In this document: piece after piece, positions 54,184-63,717 of the stretch
Position numbering within the stretch: the first letter of the stretch is position 1
Layout of the letters: every line of letters begins with the position of its first letter
NCBI GenBank assembly: GCA_945902805.1
Contig: CAMDMZ010000017.1
Span: forward strand, 33,180 to 97,179
From: Propionivibrio dicarboxylicus
GTDB lineage: Bacteria > Pseudomonadota > Gammaproteobacteria > Burkholderiales > Rhodocyclaceae
DNA length: 64,000 nucleotides
Direction of reading: 5' to 3'
Program-made: the position numbers and the translations under genes
The notes under the pieces: model-generated
What the model was told of the DNA's origin: nothing
Seen by the model: only the letters and a program-made list of their open reading frames with translations
Database searches by the model: none

Positions 54184-55881
54184 CTATTCTGTTCTGTAGC
54201 CAATTCGAACGCCTCCCCAATGCCGCCCCTTGACATACACCGGCGCCGAAATGTCATGCATGATCTCGCCCGTATCACGCCGGTAAGTTTGTAACAAAAA
54301 CGGGAGTTCGTGGTCGCCGCAGCGCTTGCCGACCGGGTCGCCAAAGATACGCTTGGTCCTGTTGCCCAGCGTATCTTTAGCTTCATCACCGGTCAATGCC
54401 TGGCAGAAACGATTATTGTGGGTGGGCACATATCCGCGTTGGTCGCATGCGATGGCATACGCGATCTCGGCGTTCGCGGTCAAGACGGGTTCCTGGACTG
54501 GCGGCAGAATTCGATCGCAGAGTTCATCAAATTTGGTCCGGAACTTCTGTGGTCGAGTAGCCGCAAGAGGCACGTAGTTCTGATCGAACAAATCGTCAAT
54601 GTTTATCTGCTTGCGATCCACCGCCTCTTCCAGAACTTGACCGACCTTGCGGGCAGCATCCTGAACCACCAGTGGCAAACGCTCATGAATACGCCGCGCA
54701 TCGTCACCGGCCTGACCGAGCTTGAATACGGTGCCAATCTCCTCAAGGTTGGTCGCCAGGTAGGCAAGTTGATTGGCCTCCGCCAGGGTGTTGTGAGAGC
54801 ACGAGGCGTTACGATCAGCAAGGCCGATGATGTCGGTCACCATTTCGGCAATCACGCCACTCTTGGCGCTTTGCTCCGACATCGTGCGTGCAATATTGGT
54901 CGCCATTTCCAGCGTCTGCTGGGCACCCTCATTGATAAGTTGCAAGGCCTCGGCCGCTTGGCGCGCGAGGCTTGCGCCATTGCGGGCCTGGTCCGAGCCG
55001 GCGCGAATGGTCGCAATTGCGCTTTGAGTTTCGGCTTGAATGGCATTGATGACGCTACTGATCTCGCCCGTCGCTGCCGTGGTTCGCTCGGCCAACTTGC
55101 GAACCTCGTCCGCCACGACGGCAAACCCACGCCCCTGTTCACCCGCCCGAGCCGCTTCGATAGCCGCATTCAACGCTAACAGGTTGGTTTGATCGGCAAT
55201 GTCATGAATGACCTTGACGATGCCTGAAATCTGCTCCGAACGTTCGCCCAAGGCCGCCACGACTTGCGCCGACTCCTCAACCGAGCGCGCAATCCGTTCG
55301 ATTTCCGAGGATGCCTGATGAACGATGGTCTGCCCCAGCGTCGAATGCTCGCGTGCAGCCTTAGCAATGCGCGCCGTTTCCTCTGCCATTTCTGCCGCAT
55401 TGCGCACGCCGCCGGCCATTTCGGCAACCGCCTCGGCCGCATTTTCAGCGGCAACATTCTGCTGTTCCGAACTTGCGGTGGTCTGGCGGGCCTCTTCGAT
55501 CAGCTTTTCCGAAGCGTTGGCCACCTGGTGCGCGTTGAATAGGATTCGGGAAAAGATGCCCTGCAAACTGGCGATCAACGCGTTGTAAGCATGCGCTACC
55601 GGAACCATCGAATGGCTACCAATAACATCGGCGCGGCGGGCAAGATTGCCATCATCACGGGTGGCCTGGATAACTTCGCGCAACTGTGTGACCGGCCCGC
55701 CTGTGGTTCGCCCGAGTATCAGTCCAGGTAGCACGGCCACAGCAAGCCCCAGAAGAACGAAGGCAGCAATAATTCCAGTAGTTAAGCTGCCACCAGAAAA
55801 ATCAACCACGACCATTCCGGCACCGGCAACCGCCGCACCAGAAACCCATAGGACCACGCGATCCAGTGTAAATACACTCAT
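54184..55881 (-). CDS. Methyl-accepting chemotaxis protein with C-terminal cytoplasmic sensor
   Basis: A 565-residue receptor with an unusual order. Two closely spaced membrane segments lie near residues 8-26 and 33-56 with almost no periplasmic part, then HAMP, the methylation/signalling domain with hairpin tip [39 protein letters not shown], and finally a 140-residue C-terminal domain ([49 protein letters not shown]) resembling Cache/PAS-like sensor folds. Sensing is therefore likely cytoplasmic. GGGAGGAGG precedes the ATG. It lacks the C-terminal WEEF tail of the other MCPs here. Confidence 0.9.
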   Translation of the reverse strand: MSVFTLDRVVLWVSGAAVAGAGMVVVDFSGGSLTTGIIAAFVLLGLAVAVLPGLILGRTTGGPVTQLREVIQATRDDGNLARRADVIGSHSMVPVAHAYNALIASLQGIFSRILFNAHQVANASEKLIEEARQTTASSEQQNVAAENAAEAVAEMAGGVRNAAEMAEETARIAKAAREHSTLGQTIVHQASSEIERIARSVEESAQVVAALGERSEQISGIVKVIHDIADQTNLLALNAAIEAARAGEQGRGFAVVADEVRKLAERTTAATGEISSVINAIQAETQSAIATIRAGSDQARNGASLARQAAEALQLINEGAQQTLEMATNIARTMSEQSAKSGVIAEMVTDIIGLADRNASCSHNTLAEANQLAYLATNLEEIGTVFKLGQAGDDARRIHERLPLVVQDAARKVGQVLEEAVDRKQINIDDLFDQNYVPLAATRPQKFRTKFDELCDRILPPVQEPVLTANAEIAYAIACDQRGYVPTHNNRFCQALTGDEAKDTLGNRTKRIFGDPVGKRCGDHELPFLLQTYRRDTGEIMHDISAPVYVKGRHWGGVRIGYRTE

Positions 55882-55967
55882 ATGATTCTGCCTCCTCCTC
55901 CCGTCGGCTAAACGGGGACAGTCAATCGATCGACGAAACTCACTGGGGTATTCGGTCTAGCCATTTA

Positions 55968-57719
55968 TCAATGAGATCCAGTGTTGCGCGGTGTCAGGGA
56001 CAATACCGCAACCACCTCGTTACCGGACTCATTGAATCTTAATTCATCACATAGGCTCAGGGCCAGCGACAAACCTCGTCCAAAGGGCAATTCACTGGGT
56101 GCCGCTTCGCTATCTAGGGTGCGCAATGCCGCGAAGCGGCCCACATGATCAAAACCGGGACCGCTATCACGACAGCGGATACTCAATGCCGGCCCCCGCG
56201 TTGCATGCACATGCCCGACGCTGATCTCCACTTCGCCTTGAACCAGACCAAGCAATCGCTCCGCGCGCTGGTCCAGATAGACCCCCATACCATCGGGTGC
56301 CAATTTGAGGCGTGAATCAAGGCGCAACAATCCATGATCAAGCGCGTTATTGAAAAACTCGGAAAGAATGACGAAAAGTTCGCCGCCGATCTGACGCGCA
56401 TCTTCGAACTGATTGGCGAGATTGAGCAATACCGGCACCACGTCCAGGCGGCGCAAATCAGCCATCCCCAAACGTAGGGCAAACGCCCAGTCGCCAACCC
56501 GGACGGGTTGTGATGGCGACGATGGCAATGTGGAACCGGACGCGGGGAGTCCGGTGACTGGACCGAGGGCGAGAAGTTCCGTATGCTGACAATCCACTAA
56601 CAAGAGCGAAATATCGTCGTGGGCAGCGGCACCATTCAAGTGCGCCTCGACACGGCTCTGTAGTTCGACCAGTCGCGTCGGTGCGGTTGCGGCCAGCAGT
56701 GCCGCAGCGATATTTTCGTGCCCGAAGGCGACGCCACTTGGCCCGGCGGCCTCCAGGAGTCCGTCCGAAAATGCAACCAATTGGGCACCTTCGCTGAACT
56801 TGACGGATTCCAGCACCGGATTGAATTCATCGTCATCCATCACCCCCAAGGGGACTTCAGATTCACTGAACACATGGGCCGGATGCCCTGCTGCGTCGAT
56901 CAACACCGCCTCGGGATTACCGCCATTCCAGAGCTTGATGATTCCCTCGCGAAAATCGATCGAGGCCAGCGTTGCGGCGACGAAGCGCTCTCTGGGCAGG
57001 AATTGACGGACCTTGGCATTCAGTTCGCGGGCTATCGTATCAATGGCGAAGCCCTTTTCCGTCATGCTGTAAAACGGTGGTGCAATTGGCAAAACGTTGA
57101 TCGACGCAGCGAGCCCGTGGCCCGTGCCATCCGCCAGCAAGACATGCAAGACATTGGCTGGGGTTCGCGCCGCCGCAATGATGTCGCCCGAAAAATCGTT
57201 GGCCGACAATAGCCAATAATGCAAGGCAGGATCATTAAGCTTGCTGGTGTTCACCAAGCGGTCGATCAGGTGGCGCGCGATACGGCGTTCCTCTTCCTCA
57301 ATCGCGCGATAACGTTCCAACGCTTGGGCGCGCTCCTCGGCCTGATGTTGAATCGCAATCAGCCGCCCGAGGGAACGCAATTTGGCATCCAGTACAGCGG
57401 CTGAAACCGGTTTGATGAAATAGGCGTCCGCCCCGACTTCCAGTGCGCGCACCTGCAACGCGTCATCATGATGTCCGCTCAGGAATATCACGGGCTCCCA
57501 CTGCGCGCCCATGCGCTCCCGAATGGCCGACACCAGGGCAAATCCGTCCAGACCGGGAAGAAAGATGTCGGTTAGAACGACATCCGGACGATGGTGCTCG
57601 AAGAGGACTAGCGCATCACCACCGTTGGCGGCGGCAATAATTTCGTGCCCACGCTCGACCAACTCATCCATCTCGTACTGCAAATCCTGCACATTGTCAT
57701 CAACGAGCAGGACTTTCAT
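55968..57719 (-). CDS. Response regulator with PP2C phosphatase and HATPase domains (HsbR-like)
   Basis: About 583 residues in three parts. A receiver domain has Asp51 (VVLTDIFLPGLDG). A SpoIIE/RsbU-type PP2C phosphatase domain (about 175-385) has SGDIIAAARTP, LLADGTGHGLAASI and AAAHDDISLLLVDC. A C-terminal HATPase/anti-sigma-like domain (about 430-575) has VILSEFFNNALDHG and SIRCRDSGPGFD. This matches the partner-switching regulator HsbR of Pseudomonas, whose partner is a STAS protein; the STAS gene is 43 bp upstream. It may link a signal to motility or biofilm. The ATG at 57719 starts the receiver domain. Confidence 0.88.
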   Translation of the reverse strand: MKVLLVDDNVQDLQYEMDELVERGHEIIAAANGGDALVLFEHHRPDVVLTDIFLPGLDGFALVSAIRERMGAQWEPVIFLSGHHDDALQVRALEVGADAYFIKPVSAAVLDAKLRSLGRLIAIQHQAEERAQALERYRAIEEEERRIARHLIDRLVNTSKLNDPALHYWLLSANDFSGDIIAAARTPANVLHVLLADGTGHGLAASINVLPIAPPFYSMTEKGFAIDTIARELNAKVRQFLPRERFVAATLASIDFREGIIKLWNGGNPEAVLIDAAGHPAHVFSESEVPLGVMDDDEFNPVLESVKFSEGAQLVAFSDGLLEAAGPSGVAFGHENIAAALLAATAPTRLVELQSRVEAHLNGAAAHDDISLLLVDCQHTELLALGPVTGLPASGSTLPSSPSQPVRVGDWAFALRLGMADLRRLDVVPVLLNLANQFEDARQIGGELFVILSEFFNNALDHGLLRLDSRLKLAPDGMGVYLDQRAERLLGLVQGEVEISVGHVHATRGPALSIRCRDSGPGFDHVGRFAALRTLDSEAAPSELPFGRGLSLALSLCDELRFNESGNEVVAVLSLTPRNTGSH

Positions 57720-57762
57720 TGGGTAGCGCGCCCAACAAGAAAGATACGAGACTGGGGAAAAA

Positions 57763-58065
57763 TCAGATGATGCGGAACAGTTTCGGGAAATTGGCGATAT
57801 CAAGCACTTGCTTGACAGCGCCAGTGCAGTGAGTCAAGGCCACTTCGCGATTATTGCTCTTGGCTTTGTCACGCAACATCAGCAGCATGCCCAGCGCCGA
57901 GCTATCGAGGTAATCGACACCACCCAGATCGACATGCAATTCACGCTCGGTACCCGCCATCGCACTATCTACCGCGTCGCGAAATTCACGATGCGCGTTG
58001 AAATCAAAGCGCCCTTGGAGCTGGATAACGGCGCGGCCATCCGAATTAATAAGTTTTGCCTGCAT
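57763..58065 (-). CDS. STAS-domain anti-sigma factor antagonist (HsbA-like)
   Basis: A 100-residue single STAS domain: VIQLQGRFDFNAHREFRDAV, then the phosphorylation loop VDYLDSSALGML with Ser55/Ser56. It is expected to be phosphorylated by the HATPase domain and dephosphorylated by the PP2C domain of the next gene. In Pseudomonas the comparable HsbA binds FlgM, affecting FliA release; whether that holds here is inference. Spacing and strand suggest an operon. Confidence 0.92.
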   Translation of the reverse strand: MQAKLINSDGRAVIQLQGRFDFNAHREFRDAVDSAMAGTERELHVDLGGVDYLDSSALGMLLMLRDKAKSNNREVALTHCTGAVKQVLDIANFPKLFRII

Positions 58066-58108
58066 TTCGTGCCTCGTCGATGATTGAATCGCTCATTAGT
58101 ATGGAACA

Positions 58109-58136
58109 AGTATAGCCTGAACGTGGTTTGTCTTAA
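58109..58136 (-). promoter_or_regulatory. Possible sigma-70 promoter of STAS gene
   Basis: On the minus strand TTAAGA, 16 nt, TATACT in the cheB-STAS gap. Moderate match only. Confidence 0.35.
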
Positions 58137-59209
58137 CGATCGAGTTGACGCAATTTCGCCTGCAATCGATTGGCAACCGCATCGAGACTCACCACGTCCT
58201 CAACAGCCCCCACCAGCGCCGCTTCGCGCGGCATGCCATAGACCACGCACGACGCCTGGTCCTGTCCGATGGTGTATGCACCCGCCTGACGCATGCGCAG
58301 TAGGCCCTGGGCGCCATCCTTGCCCATGCCGGTGAGGATCAATCCCAGGGCGTTGCCGCGAACTTGCTCGGCGACCGAGTCGAACAACACATCGACCGCT
58401 GGACGATGGCGATTGACCGGCTCGCCCTGATTCAACTCGGTGACGTAACCGGTACCGCTCTTGCGAATCGTCATGTGCGAATGACCCGGTGCCAGATACG
58501 CCGTGCCCGGCTGCAGACGCTCGCCACCCTGAGCTTCGATCACCGTCAATTGACTCAGCGTATCGAGTCGCCGGGCGAAAGACGGCGTAAACGTCTCGGG
58601 CATGTGCTGCACCATGACAATCGGCGGCATGCCGGCCGGTAAGGCCGTGAGAACATCCTTGATCGCTTCCGTGCCACCGGTCGACGCGCCGATTGCGATG
58701 ACTTTCTCGTTCAGTAAGCGCGATGAGAAACTGCTGGCGGCCGGTGCCACCGTTGCCGCGACAGGGGTCGCGACGCTCCCCGCCGCCGAGCGCAAGATTG
58801 GCGACTTGAGCCGGGCGCCCTTCGCGGCACGGATCTTGTCGCGAATCTCCTCGGCGTAGTTTTGCAGCAAGGTAATGTTTTCAGCGCGCGGCTTGGCGAC
58901 GAAATCCACCGCGCCGAGTTCAAGTGCCTTGAGCGTAACTTCAGACCCGCGCTCGGTCATCGCCGAGATCATGATCACCGGCATCGGCCGCAAGCGCATC
59001 AGACGGTCGAGAAACTCCAGGCCGTCCATTTTCGGCATTTCGACATCCAGCGTCAGCACATCCGGATTCAGCGCCTTGATCATTTCGCGCGCGGCAATCG
59101 GATCGGGGGCGCTGCCGACCACTTTGAGGTCGGGCGCACCGTTGATAATTTCGGTGAGCAGCGCGCGCATCAACGCTGAATCATCGACAACCAGAACTTT
59201 GATGGTCAA
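58133..59209 (-). CDS. cheB: Chemotaxis methylesterase CheB
   Basis: A 358-residue CheB: receiver domain with Asp55 (LTLDVEMPKMDG), linker, and methylesterase domain with the catalytic Ser (IGASTGGTEAI), His (MVQHMPETFT) and Asp (GMGKDGAQGL). It demethylates and deamidates MCPs. Clustered with cheD and cheR. Confidence 0.97.
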   Translation of the reverse strand: MTIKVLVVDDSALMRALLTEIINGAPDLKVVGSAPDPIAAREMIKALNPDVLTLDVEMPKMDGLEFLDRLMRLRPMPVIMISAMTERGSEVTLKALELGAVDFVAKPRAENITLLQNYAEEIRDKIRAAKGARLKSPILRSAAGSVATPVAATVAPAASSFSSRLLNEKVIAIGASTGGTEAIKDVLTALPAGMPPIVMVQHMPETFTPSFARRLDTLSQLTVIEAQGGERLQPGTAYLAPGHSHMTIRKSGTGYVTELNQGEPVNRHRPAVDVLFDSVAEQVRGNALGLILTGMGKDGAQGLLRMRQAGAYTIGQDQASCVVYGMPREAALVGAVEDVVSLDAVANRLQAKLRQLDR

Positions 59210-59242
59210 GTTAATTCCTCTGCAAATTCTTAGAACAAATTC

Positions 59243-59845
59243 TTAAAACAATTCGACATCGCCGGCCACTGGCGCTTCGGTGAGGCGGGCCGCATATTCT
59301 TTCTCGCGCCGCACCAGGGTGTCGTTGTGCATGCGCACCAGCTTTTTCACCAACACCCGTCCGCTATTGGGGAAAAAGTAGACTTTGCGCGGATGCACGT
59401 CGAGCAGATCCTTGGCGGCCAGCGCAATGCCTTCCGTGGCCAGATATTCGAGCACGAACTTGGCGTTGCGGTCCCCCACCTTCGAGCCGGACAAACTAGC
59501 CATCACGCGGCCGCCGCCAAATACCTTGGCTTCGAGCTGATTGCGCCGTGCGCCCAGTTTGAGCAAATGGTTCACCAGGATTTCCATGGCGTAGGTGCCA
59601 TAACGCGCCGAGGCCGACACCGCGCTGTCTTCGGTCGATTCGGCCAACATGAAATGATTCATGCCACCGATACCCTTTTCGCGGTCGCGAATGCAGGCCG
59701 AGACACACGAGCCGAGTACCGTGACCAGCACCATCTCGGTGGTGGTGACGAAATATTCGCCCGGCAAAACCTTCACCGCTTCCGAGCTAAACGTGCGATC
59801 GAAGTAGCGGTTGCTGGCGAGATGTTCTACAAATCCGGCATCCAT
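59243..59845 (-). CDS. cheD: Chemoreceptor glutamine deamidase CheD
   Basis: A 200-residue CheD: catalytic Cys in VLGSCVSACIRD, His in GGMNHFMLAE, and the later GGRVMASLSGSKVGDRN motif. It deamidates receptor glutamines. Lies between cheR and cheB. Confidence 0.96.
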   Translation of the reverse strand: MDAGFVEHLASNRYFDRTFSSEAVKVLPGEYFVTTTEMVLVTVLGSCVSACIRDREKGIGGMNHFMLAESTEDSAVSASARYGTYAMEILVNHLLKLGARRNQLEAKVFGGGRVMASLSGSKVGDRNAKFVLEYLATEGIALAAKDLLDVHPRKVYFFPNSGRVLVKKLVRMHNDTLVRREKEYAARLTEAPVAGDVELF

Positions 59846-59850
59846 GATGA

Positions 59851-60753
59851 TTAACGGTGATACATCGGTTGCGAGCGTTCTTTGCGATCGGCGCGTTCGT
59901 ACACGGTTCGACCGAGGCCATGGAACAAGTCGGCGGCATGCAGGAAACTCTCGGAATGGCCGGCGAAAAGTAAGCCATCGTCGCGCAGCAGGGGAACGAA
60001 CTTTTTCAGGATCGCGTATTGCGTTGGCTTGTCAAAATAGATCATCACATTACGGCAGAACAGGGCGTCAAACGGCCCCTGCACGCCGAGGCGCGCATCG
60101 AGCAGGTTGATGCGGGTGAAGCTCAGCATCTTCTGCAGCTCCGGTCTGATCCGTGCATAGCCGGCTTGCGCACCCGAGCCCTTGAGGAAAAAGCTGCGCA
60201 GACGATTGGTGTCGAGCTTGCTCACGCGCTCCATCGGGTACACGCCCTTTTGCGCCGTGGCGAGGACGCTGGTATCGATGTCGCTGGCGACAATCTCGAC
60301 CGGCGGGTTCAGTGTATTGAACGCCTCGCAGGCGGTCATGGCCAGCGAATAGGGTTCCTCGCCGGTCGAGGCGGCTGAGCACCAGATCCGGATCGGCCGG
60401 TGTTTGATACCCTGCAAGTGCTTGAGCAGAATATCGAAGTGATGCGCTTCGCGGAAGAACGAGGTGAGATTGGTGGTCAAGGAATTGACGAAGGTTTCCC
60501 ATTCCTGCTCGTTGTCACCGCTCTGCAAATAGCTCAGGTAATTCTGGAAACTGTCCAAATCCAGCGCTCGCAGGCGGCGCGCGAGTCGGCTGTAAACCAT
60601 GTCCTGCTTGATCGGTGCGAGCGAAATGCCGGCATGATCGTAAATCAGCTTGCGCACCTGATCGAAGTCGGTGGACGTGAAATGAAACTCACGCTCCCGA
60701 CCGGTGGTACTGCTTGTCAATGCCGCGGCTGTCGGCTTGCCGGGTGTGGTCAT
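59851..60753 (-). CDS. cheR: Chemotaxis methyltransferase CheR
   Basis: About 300 residues: the N-terminal helical domain (VRKLIYDHAGISLAPIKQDMVYSRLARRLR; NSLTTNLTSFFRE) and the SAM-binding domain (RIWCSAASTGEEPYS; VEIVASDIDTSVLA; DALFCRNVMIYFD). It methylates MCP glutamates. The ATG at 60753 is three bases after the MCP stop; an ATG 18 bases earlier overlaps that gene. The adjacent MCP ends in a WEEF tail of the kind that tethers CheR. Confidence 0.96.
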   Translation of the reverse strand: MTTPGKPTAAALTSSTTGREREFHFTSTDFDQVRKLIYDHAGISLAPIKQDMVYSRLARRLRALDLDSFQNYLSYLQSGDNEQEWETFVNSLTTNLTSFFREAHHFDILLKHLQGIKHRPIRIWCSAASTGEEPYSLAMTACEAFNTLNPPVEIVASDIDTSVLATAQKGVYPMERVSKLDTNRLRSFFLKGSGAQAGYARIRPELQKMLSFTRINLLDARLGVQGPFDALFCRNVMIYFDKPTQYAILKKFVPLLRDDGLLFAGHSESFLHAADLFHGLGRTVYERADRKERSQPMYHR

Positions 60754-60755
60754 GC

Positions 60756-63632
60756 TTAAAATTCTTCCCATTCCTCATCTTCGCTCGCCAGATGCGCCGG
60801 CGCCGCTTTGCCAGCACTCTTGTTGGCGTTGGCTGCCGTAGTACCGGCCACATTGCCCGGCCGTGGCGCCGTCCCGCCAGCACCGACTTTTCCGATGCCT
60901 CCGCCAAGTCGCCGTGGCGTGGCATCGCGCAGTGCCGGGCCGGGCATATTGCTGTTGCCGCGCTGGTTTTCGACCAACGTAAACATGCCGACCGACTGCA
61001 TAAGTCCGCGCGCCTGCTCTTCCAGACTCTCGGCGGCGGCCGCAGCCTCTTCGACCAGCGCCGCATTTTGCTGTGTCACTTCGTCCATCTGGCCAACCGC
61101 TTGCGTCACTTGCTCGATGCCGGAAGACTGCTCGCGACTGGCATTGGCGATCTCGGTGACCAGGCTCGCCACCTGCTGGAAGCTGATCACCACTTCATCC
61201 ATCGTATCGCCGGCCTGATGCACCAGCTTGGCGCCGCTCTCGACCTGATCCACGCTTTCGGCGATCAGCATCTTGATCTCCTTGGCCGCCGTCGCACTGC
61301 GCTGGGCCAGGTTGCGCACTTCGGTCGCCACCACCGCAAAACCGCGGCCCTGCTCGCCGGCACGCGCCGCTTCGACGGCCGCGTTCAAAGCCAGGATATT
61401 GGTCTGGAAGGCGATGCTGTCGATCACACCAATGATGTCGGCGATCTTCTTCGAGCTTTCCTGGATGCCGCTCATGGTCGTTACGACCTGTTTCACCATC
61501 TGGCCACCACGGACCACGGCTTCATTCGACTTCTGGCTCAGCTCCTTGCCCTGGCGCGCATTCTCGGCATTGGCCTTGACGGTCGCGTTCAGCTCTTCCA
61601 TCGAACTGGCCGTTTCTTCGAGCGATGAAGCCTGCTCTTCGGTGCGGCTGGAGAGATCGGTATTGCCGGCGGCAATTTCCTGCGACGCGGTATTGATCGC
61701 CTCGGTCGCCTCCTTGATGCGGCCAACCACTTCGCGCAGCCGCTCGACCGTGGTGTTGGTGTCATCCTTGAGCTGGCCAAAGATACCGGTGAAGTTTTCG
61801 TCAATCGTGCGCGTCAAGTCGCCACGCGCCACCCGGCCAAGCGCTTCGGAGGTAGTTTCCAGCGCCTGCTGGGTCACACCGAGCAACTGGTTTAGTCCTC
61901 CGCCCAAGCTGGCGAAGAATCCATCCTTGCCGTTGAGGTCGATGCGCTGGCTCAGGTCGCCATTGGCGGCTGCAGCGACCAGGGCGGCCACCTCCTGTTC
62001 GGTATTCACCTCGGCCGTGCGATCCTGCCATTCGGCAACCGCACCCAGCCGCTCGCCCTTTTCATTGACCACCGGATTGGCCGAAACCACCATGTGACGG
62101 CCACCAATTTCGACTTTGGCACTATAGGTGCTGGTCAATCCGCCCAACAAGTCGGCCTGATGCTTCGGATTCTTGTGGAACTGGTCGATGCTCTGTCCGA
62201 TCAGATTGTCGGCACCGAAGTTTGGCAACTGGGTGCGGATCGCCGATTCGGCATTCTTCAGCAGTTTGACCACCGAGCGGTTCGTATAGATGATGGCACG
62301 CTCGCTGTTGGCGATCATGACCCCGGTCGAGACGTTATCCAGCGCGATCTTGATGCGCGTCATCTCGTCGTTCTGGCGTTTGGTCTCGGCCACATCGAAA
62401 CCCATCCGCGTCTGCAAAATTTGAAGGCCCTGCATCGCCTTGCCTATCTCGTCGTTAGGGGCAATATCGATAAGGTTGGAGTAGTTGCCCTGAAGGACAT
62501 TGGACAAAGTCTCATCCATTTCCTGCATGGGCCGGCGAATGGCCCGGGTAAGGAGCCACGCCGTGAAAGCTGCAATAACCATGGCGATCAGACCGGCCGA
62601 CAAGGAAATCCGCCCAGCCGATGCCACCATACTCTGAACGTCGGTGCGTCCGGCGGTGACCTTGTCGTCAAGGCTCTTGCGCCCATCGAGAAGATGCTTC
62701 TTGTACTCACGCCAAAGAGGAGTGTCCTCGTCGTTGAGCATCTTGTTCGCTGCGGCCATATCACCGGCCTTGACAGCAACGACGATTCGCTCCTGCACTG
62801 CAAAATGTTTGGTGCTCAGCGTACCAATCTGCTCCAACGAGCGTAGAACGCCGTCATCGAGATTGGGTACGGCACGCGCTTCACCAAGGTGCTCCTGAAA
62901 ATCGCGCTTGGCCTGCTCGACGTTCTCGTAGGCCTTGCGGTTGGCTGGATCGAGCACGATGTTGCGCAATGCCTGTCCCGCCTGTAGTCCCTGCGCATAC
63001 ATTTCCGAATAGCTGTCCAGCAGTTTCTGTTCATGCGCAACAAAACCGCTAAACCTGCGCTGGGCCTCCTGCATGCCGAACCAGGAACTGCCCGTGGAAA
63101 TCGCCGCGACGGCAACGATTGCGGCAATTCCGCCCCACAGTTTGGCTCCGACTCCAACGTTGTTCATACTCGGGCGACCACCTTTAATCGCCTTTCCAAA
63201 ACGGATGACCAGATTTCCCTGGCGCTTCTCCCGAAACAGCCGATAAGCAGCTTCATGAGCCGCAATAGCATCCGACGATGCCTTGCGTCTGACGGAGATA
63301 TAGCCGACGACCTGACCACCCTCGACAATCGGGGCGGCATTGGCCAGCACCCAGTAGAAATCCCCGTTCTTACAGCGATTCTTGACGTAGCCGGTCCAAG
63401 GACGACCCGCCTTGAGCGTTTCCCACAGATCGGCGAACGCCTCGGCCGGCATGTCGGGATGCCGCACCAGATTATGTGGCTCACCGATCAATTCGGCCAT
63501 GGTGAAACCTGATATGTCGAGGAAGTCCTTGTTGACGTAGGTGATGCACCCCTTCAGATCAGTCTTCGACACGATCAGAGAGGTGTCTTTGAGCTCGATT
63601 TCGTTTGAGGTGACGGGCAGGTTGGTACGCAT
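60756..63632 (-). CDS. Large PAS-containing methyl-accepting chemotaxis protein
   Basis: A 958-residue receptor. An Aer-like N-terminal PAS domain ([37 protein letters not shown]), a membrane segment near 165-185, a helical-bundle-like periplasmic part, a second membrane segment near 355-375, HAMP, a second PAS ([19 protein letters not shown]), a further HAMP-like segment and the signalling domain (tip [38 protein letters not shown]). The C-terminus EEWEEF is a CheR/CheB tether. The linker before it holds an exact dispersed repeat, read as KVGAGGTA. cheR follows after two bases. Confidence 0.95.
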   Translation of the reverse strand: MRTNLPVTSNEIELKDTSLIVSKTDLKGCITYVNKDFLDISGFTMAELIGEPHNLVRHPDMPAEAFADLWETLKAGRPWTGYVKNRCKNGDFYWVLANAAPIVEGGQVVGYISVRRKASSDAIAAHEAAYRLFREKRQGNLVIRFGKAIKGGRPSMNNVGVGAKLWGGIAAIVAVAAISTGSSWFGMQEAQRRFSGFVAHEQKLLDSYSEMYAQGLQAGQALRNIVLDPANRKAYENVEQAKRDFQEHLGEARAVPNLDDGVLRSLEQIGTLSTKHFAVQERIVVAVKAGDMAAANKMLNDEDTPLWREYKKHLLDGRKSLDDKVTAGRTDVQSMVASAGRISLSAGLIAMVIAAFTAWLLTRAIRRPMQEMDETLSNVLQGNYSNLIDIAPNDEIGKAMQGLQILQTRMGFDVAETKRQNDEMTRIKIALDNVSTGVMIANSERAIIYTNRSVVKLLKNAESAIRTQLPNFGADNLIGQSIDQFHKNPKHQADLLGGLTSTYSAKVEIGGRHMVVSANPVVNEKGERLGAVAEWQDRTAEVNTEQEVAALVAAAANGDLSQRIDLNGKDGFFASLGGGLNQLLGVTQQALETTSEALGRVARGDLTRTIDENFTGIFGQLKDDTNTTVERLREVVGRIKEATEAINTASQEIAAGNTDLSSRTEEQASSLEETASSMEELNATVKANAENARQGKELSQKSNEAVVRGGQMVKQVVTTMSGIQESSKKIADIIGVIDSIAFQTNILALNAAVEAARAGEQGRGFAVVATEVRNLAQRSATAAKEIKMLIAESVDQVESGAKLVHQAGDTMDEVVISFQQVASLVTEIANASREQSSGIEQVTQAVGQMDEVTQQNAALVEEAAAAAESLEEQARGLMQSVGMFTLVENQRGNSNMPGPALRDATPRRLGGGIGKVGAGGTAPRPGNVAGTTAANANKSAGKAAPAHLASEDEEWEEF
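60867..60891 (-). repeat. Dispersed repeat, copy 11
   Basis: Exact core on the minus strand, in the C-terminal linker of the large minus-strand MCP. Read in the sense frame as KVGAGGTA. Confidence 0.9.
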
Positions 63633-63717
63633 GATGAGTTTTGTTGCCTATGAGTAAATCAGTAATTCGTCTGTTCAAGCGGCCGGCAATACTGTCCCGC
63701 CTTCCAATACACAGTGT

